From CBDUBU01 sp965365465 (lineage in GTDB: Bacteria > Bacteroidota > Rhodothermia > Rhodothermales > DASSAV01), in contig CBDUBU010000089.1 of the NCBI GenBank assembly GCA_965365465.1, positions 1 to 13,780 of the forward strand: DNA of 13,780 nucleotides, written 5' to 3'. Below are positions 1 to 6,125 of the stretch, piece after piece; position 1 is the first letter of the stretch, and the number at the start of each line of letters is the position of its first letter. The position numbers were made by a program, and so were the translations under genes. The notes beneath the pieces were generated by a model. The model saw nothing but the letters and a program-made list of their open reading frames with translations, was not told the DNA's origin and searched no databases.

Positions 1-1435
1 GGCCTCCGACCCAGGCGCGGACCTGGCCCGTGTGGGGGTCGATGGAAACCATACCGGCTTCCAGGCGCGTTTTATCCGCCCGCAGGGAATCCATGAAAGC
101 CGTGTCGCCGCGCAGTTGGGCAAGGGCCTTGCCCGCGTCGATGCCACTCTTGCGGAGGGCTTTGAACCGTTCGGTATCGCGGACGAAGCTGTTGACCAGA
201 TCGCGCTGCGATTCCCAGAAGTAGGCAAAGGGCGTGTACCCGGTAGCCTTAACGTAAGGGTCCAACTCGCTTCCGAGACCATAGCCCGATGCGCGGCTCC
301 ACTCGTAATCCACGACTGCCTGCAAGCCCTTCATCTGCTCGGTAACGGACTGCTGGGCAAGTTCCTGAAGGTGCGAGTCCAGGGTAGTATAAACGCGCAG
401 GCCCCCGGTGTAGAGGTCGTGCCCGGTTTTCTTGGCCCAGTCGCCGAGCCAGTTACGAACGTATTCGGCGAAGTAGGGCGCCAGGCTGGCCGTGATCTCC
501 GAGGAGTTGAAATGCGTTTCGATGGGGTCGTTTACGTGCTGTTCGTAATAATCACGCGCCAGAAACCCGCGCTTGACCATCAGGCTGAGCACCGTATTGC
601 GGCGTTGCAGGGCGCGATCCGGGAACCGGATCGGGTTGTAGAGCGAAGGGTTCTGCAACATGCCGACCATCATGGCGCTTTCGAGCGGGTCCAGGTCGGC
701 GGCGGACTTGCCGAAAAACGTATGCGCGGCGGCCTCGATGCCGAAAGCGTTGTAGACGTACTCGACGGTGTTGAGGTACATCTCGATGATTTCCGGCTTC
801 GTGTAACGCCGTTCGAGTTGCACGGCGGTCACCATCTCCTTCATCTTGCGTCCGATGGACACCTCGAAACCGATCTGCTTGTTGTAGAGGTTTCGGGCCA
901 ACTGCTGCGTGACGGTCGAAGCGCCGCGCAGGTCGCCGCCGGTCATCACGTCGGCGGCCACGGCCATGAGGCCCTGAAAGTCGACGCCCCAGTGGTTGTA
1001 GAAACGGCGGTCCTCGGTGGCGATCAGCGCACTGACGACATGCGGCGAGATTTCGTCGAGGGTGACCCAGGAGCGGTTTTGAAAGGCATAGCGCGCCAGT
1101 TCCTCACCGTCGGCCGTATAGGCGACCGTGGCAAGCTGAAAACTCGGATTGTCGAGTTGCGCGAAAGAGGGCAGGTCACGGGCTACGATGAGGAAATACA
1201 GTCCGAGGACAAGCGCAAAGGCCGCCATCGTCCCGGCGATGACCGAGAGCGCAAAGGCGGCCTGTGCTTTGGCGGGGTCCTTGAAGCGCCGGTGCAGGTA
1301 TCCGCGAAAGCCGGTCGTCGGGACCTCCTGCACTTTCCGGCCATTGGAACCGTTCTGCGACCCCCGATTGCGGCGAACCGTGGGGTCTTTGAAATACTGT
1401 TCCAGTTCGTCCTGTGTGTACGGCCAATCAGACAT
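1..1435 (-). CDS. Penicillin-binding protein 1A-type transglycosylase/transpeptidase (3' end cut by window edge)
   Basis: Bifunctional peptidoglycan synthase: the GT51 domain polymerises lipid II into glycan strands and the transpeptidase domain cross-links peptides on the periplasmic face. The minus-strand frame from the ATG at 1435 is open to base 1, giving 478 residues. A cytosolic tail rich in charged residues (1-60) precedes one membrane helix at about 60-84. GT51 signatures follow: EDRRFYNHWGVD at 141-152, with E141 as the expected catalytic glutamate, GASTVTQQLA at 171-180, a GRKMKE segment ending at E200, and a YLNTVEYVYNAFGIEAAA stretch from about 220. The visible end, GQVRAWVGG, is the usual entry to the transpeptidase domain, so the catalytic SxxK lies outside the window. 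Only 51 bp separate its start from the end of the upstream lpxH-like gene, so the two probably share a transcript. No strong Shine-Dalgarno precedes the ATG. The family assignment is secure; whether it is the main PBP1A is not known. Confidence 0.95.
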   Translation of the reverse strand, partial: MSDWPYTQDELEQYFKDPTVRRNRGSQNGSNGRKVQEVPTTGFRGYLHRRFKDPAKAQAAFALSVIAGTMAAFALVLGLYFLIVARDLPSFAQLDNPSFQLATVAYTADGEELARYAFQNRSWVTLDEISPHVVSALIATEDRRFYNHWGVDFQGLMAVAADVMTGGDLRGASTVTQQLARNLYNKQIGFEVSIGRKMKEMVTAVQLERRYTKPEIIEMYLNTVEYVYNAFGIEAAAHTFFGKSAADLDPLESAMMVGMLQNPSLYNPIRFPDRALQRRNTVLSLMVKRGFLARDYYEQHVNDPIETHFNSSEITASLAPYFAEYVRNWLGDWAKKTGHDLYTGGLRVYTTLDSHLQELAQQSVTEQMKGLQAVVDYEWSRASGYGLGSELDPYVKATGYTPFAYFWESQRDLVNSFVRDTERFKALRKSGIDAGKALAQLRGDTAFMDSLRADKTRLEAGMVSIDPHTGQVRAWVGG

Positions 1436-1486
1436 AAGGTCTCTACCAGGTTGACAAAAGCGCCGGCGGCGACCGGCAGGGAAGCA

Positions 1487-2242
1487 TCAGCCCGCGCCGG
1501 TGGGCGTTGCTGCTTCAAGGCAACTACCATTCCATCGCAGGAGGGCAAGGCCGTTGTGGTCTAAACGTCCCACCGTATGCGATTCGTACCAACTGCCGAG
1601 GTTGAGGTACTGTCCTTGCGGCCATGTGCAGTGTTCAGGATAGTGGCTATGCCCCATGATGACGGCGGCAGCTTCTGTTTCGGCGAGCACGCGCCGTGCG
1701 TGTACCCGCAACGCCTCGACGGTGCTCGGTTTTACCGGGCCGTGGCCGCTCCGGCGATTGAACCACCGGGCCAGCGCAAAACCAGCATCGCCGGGCAGCA
1801 ACGTACGGTACAACCACACCGGGACAGGATGGCGCAGCCACGGCTTGAGCCGGTTGTACAGACGCGCCGTAGCGTCGATCCCGTCCCCGTGCGCCATGTA
1901 AACGTTGACGTTGTGCAGAGGTTCGAGCAGCGGCGTGAAAACGACGCGCACGCCGAGTTCCGTTTCAAAGTAATCACGGTGCCAGGGATCGTGGTTGCCG
2001 ATGAGGTAGGTTACGGGGATGCCCCGATCCGTCAGCCCGGCCAGCAGCGCCTGCAGACGGACGAAGCCTTTCGGGACGAGGTGGCGGTACTCGATGTACT
2101 CGTCGAATACGTCGCCGAGCAGGTACAGCCCCTCCAGATCACGCTCCTGAGAGCGGAGGCAGGCAATCAGGCCGGCTTCACAAGCCCGCGCGGCCTCCTT
2201 TCCTCCGTAACCCAGGTGCATGTCGGAGATAAACAGAACCAA
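1487..2242 (-). CDS. lpxH: UDP-2,3-diacylglucosamine diphosphatase-like metallophosphoesterase (LpxH type)
   Basis: A 251-residue calcineurin-like phosphoesterase. LpxH hydrolyses UDP-2,3-diacylglucosamine to lipid X and UMP at the inner face of the inner membrane, the fourth step of lipid A synthesis. All metal-binding motifs are in order: SDMHLG at 6-11, GDVFDEY at 43-49, GNHD at 82-85, HGD at 118-120 and GHSH at 197-200, followed by NLGSW at 214-218. The length fits the Bacteroidota LpxH group. The start is unusual. The frame is closed by a stop at 2267-2269 and has no ATG or GTG before SDMHLG, so the TTG at 2242 is the best start; a CTG at 2266 is the only other option. No clear ribosome site is visible. 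It lies upstream of the PBP1A gene, which suggests an envelope operon. Another UDP-sugar or nucleotide phosphoesterase of the same fold cannot be excluded. Confidence 0.85.
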   Translation of the reverse strand: MVLFISDMHLGYGGKEAARACEAGLIACLRSQERDLEGLYLLGDVFDEYIEYRHLVPKGFVRLQALLAGLTDRGIPVTYLIGNHDPWHRDYFETELGVRVVFTPLLEPLHNVNVYMAHGDGIDATARLYNRLKPWLRHPVPVWLYRTLLPGDAGFALARWFNRRSGHGPVKPSTVEALRVHARRVLAETEAAAVIMGHSHYPEHCTWPQGQYLNLGSWYESHTVGRLDHNGLALLRWNGSCLEAATPTGAG

Positions 2243-2428
2243 AGACGTACCCGCAGCTTGTTTCAGTTACCGTGCGGGAGAAGGTACGGATTCAGGGAGG
2301 GATACGGAACAAGGACACAGCGCTTCTTCATCCGGCGATGTATGGGATACGTTCCCAGACGGCTGGTATGTCTTATGAAAGCCGATTCAGCCGGGCGCTT
2401 GCGTCCTCGCTTCCCTGGCCTCACGGAT

Positions 2429-2541
2429 TATTTTGCGGCTTACTGCGGTTTATTGCGGTTTACTGCGGGTTTATTGCGGTTTTTCGTGCAGGCAAAACGG
2501 CCCTCGCAGGGTCAAAAAAGCCGTTTTGCGGTTTTTGCGGC
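2429..2541 (+). repeat. Helically phased TGCGG direct repeats
   Basis: TGCGG begins at 2434, 2444, 2454, 2464 and 2475, then again at 2527 and 2536, all on the same strand. The first five copies are spaced 10, 10, 10 and 11 bp, one turn of B-DNA, within near-identical decamers of the form TTTAYTGCGG. They could be a cooperative protein-binding array or simple replication-slippage products; the sequence does not decide. Confidence 0.75.
2492..2529. repeat. Perfect 10-bp inverted repeat with 18-nt loop
   Basis: GCAAAACGGC at 2492-2501 is the exact reverse complement of GCCGTTTTGC at 2520-2529. A short T run (TTTTT) comes three bases after the right arm, not directly behind it, so this is not a standard terminator for the plus strand, and there is no plus-strand gene upstream to end. 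It sits inside the TGCGG repeat cluster and may belong to the same regulatory element. Confidence 0.55.
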
Positions 2542-2985
2542 CCAAAACGCAGTTTCACGCCCCAAGCCGCTTTATTTTTTCTTTTGCCTTGCGCTTCCGG
2601 GTGGTTTGCTCCGGGCGTCAAGGTAGGCTATAGCGGGCAGGCAGAACAGGTTATTCCGGCAACCTGCCTGGTTTATGGTGGGCTGAGATGCCCGGACGTA
2701 TTGTGAGAAAAGAAATGAAGAGAACAAGGGAAGTGTCTGAGAAAATAGACTGTTCAATCGATTTGCCGGCGTCCGGTGATGCAGCCAAGTTCGTCATCAA
2801 GCACGCGCCGGAATTGCTTTTTAACCTGGATGGGATTTCGCGGCGTGTCGCGTCGTTATGCGAACGGCAGCAACAAACACGCGGAATCAGCTTTCAACCG
2901 AGGAAAGAGAAGCTATACCGCAGAAGAGGCGGGCGTGCTCACAAGTGGAACGTAAAGGAGAAGGTCAATCAAAAGAGGAAACGAC

Positions 2986-3813
2986 ATGAAGCCACCCATC
3001 GACAATGCCGTAATCCTCGTCACCGGGGCTTCTTCTGGGATCGGAGCCGAACTTGCCCGGCAACTCGGCCTGCGAGCACGCCGCCTTATCCTTACCGCCC
3101 GCCGCACGGAGCAGCTTGAGGCGCTCCGCGACGAGATCGTGGAAAGAAGCCCGCAGCTTGACGTTCACGTTGCGCCGTGTGATCTCTCGGACACCGAGGC
3201 GACAGCGGTCTGGGCATCCGAGGCAGCGACCCGGCTCGGTCCCATTGACGTTCTTGTCAACAATGCAGGGTTTGGCGACCGATGCCCTTACGACCTCGCC
3301 GACTGGGAGAAAGTCCATCGCATGATTAAGGTCAACGTCATCGCTCCCGCGCTGCTCACACACCAGTTCGTCGGATCCATGGTGGCGCGTGGGCGGGGCG
3401 GCATTCTGAACATCGGTTCCGGCGCCGGCATCGCACTGATGCCCGCCGCCGCGGCCTACGTCGGGACGAAGCACTTTCTCCACGGCTTCACCGAGGTGCT
3501 TCGGCTCGATCTCACCGGGACGGGCGTTGTGGTGACGGAGGTGTGTCCGGGACCTGTCGAGACGGAGTTCGACGAGCGAGCAGGAATCGACAGCGCGTCA
3601 GGCGGCGGCCTTCCTCCCGGCTTGAAGATCACAGCCGAGCAATGTGCGCGAGAGGCCATCGCGGCGTTTGAGAAAGGTACGGCGTTGGTGTTTCCCGGCC
3701 GGGTCTACAAGGCGCTCATGGCAGCGCAATCGGTCTCGCCCCGCCCGCTGCAGCGGTGGGCGCTGCGGAAGCCGTCAAAACAAGCCCGCGCCGAAGCCAT
3801 GTATGGGGACTAA
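2986..3813 (+). CDS. Classical short-chain dehydrogenase/reductase (SDR)
   Basis: A 275-residue NAD(P)-dependent oxidoreductase, probably soluble and cytosolic. The Rossmann cofactor motif TGASSGIG is at 13-20, NNAG at 92-95 and a VNV segment with N117 in the position of the catalytic asparagine. S145 in NIGSG and Y158/K162 in YVGTK form the usual triad, with the expected 13-residue gap between Ser and Tyr. CPGPVETEF follows near 187. An arginine-rich patch after the second strand (TARR at 37-40) hints at NADP(H) preference, which is an inference. The ATG at 2986 is supported by AGAGGA about six bases upstream. It stands alone between two long spacers with no pathway partner, so the substrate cannot be named; DltE/YqjQ-like SDRs have this general appearance. 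Confidence 0.93.
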   Translation: MKPPIDNAVILVTGASSGIGAELARQLGLRARRLILTARRTEQLEALRDEIVERSPQLDVHVAPCDLSDTEATAVWASEAATRLGPIDVLVNNAGFGDRCPYDLADWEKVHRMIKVNVIAPALLTHQFVGSMVARGRGGILNIGSGAGIALMPAAAAYVGTKHFLHGFTEVLRLDLTGTGVVVTEVCPGPVETEFDERAGIDSASGGGLPPGLKITAEQCAREAIAAFEKGTALVFPGRVYKALMAAQSVSPRPLQRWALRKPSKQARAEAMYGD

Positions 3814-3899
3814 AAACGTGTCTCACATACTTTTCCGCCTCAAATGCCAGAGCAAGCGCCTTTACAGAGCGTGCGCCTCGCCTCAAGGAGGGTTTCGGC

Positions 3900-3968
3900 A
3901 TGAAACACGTTTCCGGGCAGATAGAGGCGTTCCAGATCACGCTCCTGCGTCGCGGAGGGCGAGAATAA
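3900..3968 (+). CDS. Possible 22-codon small ORF behind a perfect Shine-Dalgarno
   Basis: ATG at 3900 opens a short frame ending at TAA 3966-3968. A perfect AAGGAGG (3885-3891) lies eight bases upstream, a better ribosome site than most long genes in this window have. The peptide begins MKHVSGQIEAF and ends LLRRGGRE; it has no recognisable domain. It overlaps, in antisense, the stretch that resembles lpxH, so it may be a chance ORF in decayed DNA, a leader peptide, or the first codons of a lost gene. Confidence 0.25.
   Translation: MKHVSGQIEAFQITLLRRGGRE
3909..3965 (-). pseudogene. Fragment resembling part of lpxH (likely decayed duplicate)
   Basis: Bases 3909-3947 align without gaps to 2111-2149 inside lpxH with 31 of 39 identities, including 17 consecutive identical bases (3931-3947 and 2133-2149). 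On the minus strand the fragment reads QERDLERLYLPGNVF against QERDLEGLYLLGDVF of the intact protein, so the metal-binding aspartate of GDVFD is lost. Beyond this stretch similarity continues weakly after a one-base shift (GCGGAGG in both). No longer lpxH frame can be followed on either side. I infer a remnant of a duplicated or related phosphoesterase gene; convergent chance similarity is possible but less likely. Confidence 0.4.
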
Positions 3969-4037
3969 CGCAGCGCCTGTGCTGCCTGCCCGATAGTACA
4001 GCACACAGTTCGCCGGACGCGGTCGTAGAAGAGCAGG

Positions 4038-5240
4038 CTACAGTTTATCCGTACGTTCTCGGACGGGTTGTAGCGCCGGCAGGTTTGACACGGGTTTGTC
4101 GAGGTAAAAGAAGGCCACTGCCGAAACGTCGTCGCTGCGATAGAAGTTGGTCCATCCGTCCGGCAGGGAAGGGTCGTCCAGGCTAAGGGCAGGATCCTGT
4201 TCGAGAAGCTTCACAAATTTCCCCCGACCACCTGCGTCGATGGTGACGGGCGTGAGGTTGACGCCGGAGGCCAGCATGGCAAGAACCTGCTCTTTCGGAG
4301 CGCCGCCCATCTGCTGGAGGACGACCCGGAGCGCGGCGTCGAAGAAGACGGGATCCGGGATGTGGTAGCGGTAAAAGGTCCACCGGCGGTTCTTTTCGTC
4401 GGCGATGGGCGCGCCTTGATAGCGGTTGATATAGGCTCCCTGCCCCCAGCCGGTCCCGATGTAGTCCTCCGTGCCGGTGCCTACGAGCGTGGGGGTGGTT
4501 GTGTCGCCGTCGAGGTACATTTTGACTTCTCCTTCGCCCCACCAGGTCGTGGTATAGGACGAGTCGGTGCGCACGCCGACGTGGGTTCCGAGAAACCGCC
4601 CGCGTCCGTTTACCCGTGGCAGGATCTCGAAATCCTCGCCCGGCGTGGTGGCAGGATCTCGATGCCAGTACGCATGGAAATAGAGCATATCGTTGCCAAA
4701 GGCATCGCCCAGCGTGTAATTCAGGTCGTAAAAGACGAGGCCGAGTTCCTTCGGCGAATCGTTGGTGAGCACGATGCGCGCGCCGGTGCGGAACGGCATG
4801 GGGATATAGAACACGAAGGAGCGTCCTTCCGCACTGGCGAACAGGGCGTTCTCAAACGGCGCGATCTGCCCCAGGCCGGCATTGAAGAAGTCGCCGAACG
4901 GCGCTGAAACGGCAGGCGCTGAAGCGCCATCCCAGAACATTTCGAGCCGCAGGGAGCGCAGCATCTCCGGGGTGCGGTCGCTGATGGTGATCCACATCCG
5001 TCGGATGACGCCGCTGCCCTGGATGTCCGCGAGCACGAGCGACTGCCCGGCGGGCAATGTGTCGAAGGCGTGGCCTTTGGCGCCCCGGTTTTCCAGCCCG
5101 CCCTGTCCCGGCGCCCCCACCCGGTTTTCACCGCTGATCCACCGGGTATTCAGGCCGCCCTGGTGTTCATAAAGCTCCTGGGCGCGGAGCGGCAGGGCCA
5201 GTCCTGCAACCAGTGCTGTGAGGAGAAAGAAGTGTTTCAT
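4038..5240 (-). CDS. Exported DUF2961 / glycoside hydrolase family 172-like protein
   Basis: A 400-residue protein of the DUF2961 family, whose characterised members (GH172) act on fructofuranose- and arabinofuranose-type linkages. A Sec signal peptide (MKHFFLL then a hydrophobic core, ending LRAQ near 21) sends it to the periplasm or outside. The mature start, GGLNTRWISGENRVGAPGQG, is the usual family opening. The core contains WWGEGEVKMYLDGD at 233-246 and GTGTEDYIGTGWG at 254-266; E236 or E238 and E258 are spaced like the carboxylate pair of GH172. The ATG at 5240 is chosen because the signal peptide follows at once. The frame stays open upstream to 5819, but that part is antisense to the cupin gene. 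No glycan transporter or SusCD pair is nearby, so it is not in an obvious utilisation locus and the substrate is unknown. It is transcribed divergently from the cupin gene. Confidence 0.88.
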   Translation of the reverse strand: MKHFFLLTALVAGLALPLRAQELYEHQGGLNTRWISGENRVGAPGQGGLENRGAKGHAFDTLPAGQSLVLADIQGSGVIRRMWITISDRTPEMLRSLRLEMFWDGASAPAVSAPFGDFFNAGLGQIAPFENALFASAEGRSFVFYIPMPFRTGARIVLTNDSPKELGLVFYDLNYTLGDAFGNDMLYFHAYWHRDPATTPGEDFEILPRVNGRGRFLGTHVGVRTDSSYTTTWWGEGEVKMYLDGDTTTPTLVGTGTEDYIGTGWGQGAYINRYQGAPIADEKNRRWTFYRYHIPDPVFFDAALRVVLQQMGGAPKEQVLAMLASGVNLTPVTIDAGGRGKFVKLLEQDPALSLDDPSLPDGWTNFYRSDDVSAVAFFYLDKPVSNLPALQPVRERTDKL

Positions 5241-5412
5241 GGAAGTCGGATATGAGAAAGAGGGTGGGTAAGGCGCATCGGCAAGGTAGCAGGAGCGCTC
5301 GATAAAAGCCACAGCAGCGGCGAGGTTAGCGCCCTGCGGATCGTTTCCGTATCTTCTGAAATCTCTTCCCGTTCTCTGAACCCGCCAAAAAACCCCGAAG
5401 GGCCGGAAAAAA

Positions 5413-5874
5413 ATGAAACAGCACTTCCTGAAACCCCGTCGCCGTGATCTCGTCGTTGCGCTGCTGGCTGCCGGGCTGACGCTCGGAGCCGTCGCGCTGG
5501 TCCAGCCGCAGGACGAGGCCATGCATTCAACCGTTTTTGACTGGACGCGGATCGAGGCAAAGCAGATCGAGCAGGGGTCGCGCCGGTTCTTTTTCGAGTC
5601 GTCTACCGAGATGCTCCCATATCTGGAGATGCACGTCACCACCCTGAAGCCGCACACTGCCTCGCACGCCCCGCACCGGCACGTGGACGAAGAGTTCATC
5701 ATCGTGCGGGAGGGAACAGTCGAGGAATTCATCGAAGGGAAAACGCACCGCGTAGGCCCCGGATCCGTCATTTTCCTGGCCTCGAACGACGAGCACGGCA
5801 TCCGCAACGTGGGCGACACGGAAGCGTCGTACTATGCCATCCGCTGGCGTTCCCGGCCTGCTGAGGAAAAATAG
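5413..5874 (+). CDS. Exported single-domain cupin protein
   Basis: A 153-residue protein with one cupin barrel. The N-terminus has a KPRRRDLVV sequence and a hydrophobic stretch at 13-30; RRDLV fits the RRxPhiPhi core of a Tat signal, though a plain Sec signal or anchor is possible. Cupin motif 1 is HRHVDEEF with metal ligands H88, H90 and E94 and G101. Motif 2 is PGSVIFLASNDEHGIRN with H128 as the fourth ligand. The metal site is therefore complete. Small cupins of this kind range from sugar-binding or isomerising proteins to quercetinase-like dioxygenases, so no reaction is assigned. It is divergent from the GH172-like gene across 172 bp, which would allow a shared regulatory region, and a carbohydrate-related role is only a guess. 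The ATG follows a weak GGA about seven bases upstream. Confidence 0.85.
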   Translation: MKQHFLKPRRRDLVVALLAAGLTLGAVALVQPQDEAMHSTVFDWTRIEAKQIEQGSRRFFFESSTEMLPYLEMHVTTLKPHTASHAPHRHVDEEFIIVREGTVEEFIEGKTHRVGPGSVIFLASNDEHGIRNVGDTEASYYAIRWRSRPAEEK

Positions 5875-5986
5875 GTTTTCCGCAAAGGAAGCAGGCGCTG
5901 CCGAAGCTCTGAGAAACGCGCTCGAACGTTGAAGCCAGGGCAGAGAGAAACAAGCCGTGAGCGTCTTCCGTTCTCGCAGCATAGAT

Positions 5987-6060
5987 GCTTCACTACGTTC
6001 AGCATGAGACGACCTTCAGGGGATCCTTTAACTGAAGCGCCATTCTGAGCAAGGCGAAGC
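5987..6060. repeat. REP-like imperfect inverted repeat between convergent genes
   Basis: The 20-base arm 5987-6006 and the reverse complement of 6041-6060 agree at 14 of 20 positions (shared GCTTC, TCAG and ATG blocks). A second, exact 6-bp inverted repeat (CTTCAG 6014-6019, CTGAAG 6032-6037) lies inside. It sits between the convergent cupin and VKOR-like genes. Scattered extragenic palindromes with this GCTTCxCTxxxxTCAGxATG flavour occur in many bacterial genomes. A bidirectional terminator role is possible, though there is no T run. Confidence 0.45.
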
Positions 6061-6125
6061 GGCTATGTTTTATAGCGTGCAGCCGCTTCGGCAAGCAGAG
6101 CGTTTCCCGTTGGCCAGACCGTTTC

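Larger units (their letters stand above)
2243..2985. other. Long gene-poor spacer between divergent lpxH and the SDR gene
   Basis: No convincing gene in 743 bp. The several open frames have mixed codon usage, no family resemblance, and overlap each other. The middle part holds a TGCGG repeat and a 10-bp inverted repeat (listed separately), then a 5-bp stem (GCGGC/GCCGC) followed by the T-rich run TTTATTTTTT near 2570-2580. The stretch 2690-2980 looks richer in A and T than the flanking genes. It should contain the promoters of both neighbours, but no clear -35/-10 pair was seen. Confidence 0.6.

Noticed and set aside
32..1564. 510-codon plus-strand open frame opposite the PBP1A gene
   Set aside because: It is the mirror of a GC-rich minus-strand gene with clear GT51 motifs; its own translation matches no recognisable family.
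1577..2626. 349-codon plus-strand open frame opposite lpxH
   Set aside because: Antisense shadow of a gene with all metallophosphoesterase motifs; the part past lpxH is repeat-derived sequence.
2688..3119. 143-codon plus-strand open frame leading into the SDR gene
   Set aside because: It overlaps the SDR start by 134 bp in another frame, has uneven codon use and no recognisable domain. A short real ORF ending before 2986 cannot be fully excluded because no stop occurs there.
3814..3912. AAACGTGT and ACACGTTT inverted repeat flanking the end of the SDR gene
   Set aside because: Only 8 bp with arms more than 80 bases apart; expected by chance and not linked to a mobile element.
3978..4005. 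TGTGCTG/CAGCACA 7-bp inverted repeat as a terminator for the GH172-like gene
   Set aside because: No T run follows on the minus strand, so it does not meet the standard for an intrinsic terminator.
5241..5819. N-terminal extension of the GH172-like frame
   Set aside because: It is antisense to the cupin gene and would bury a clear signal peptide that begins at 5240.
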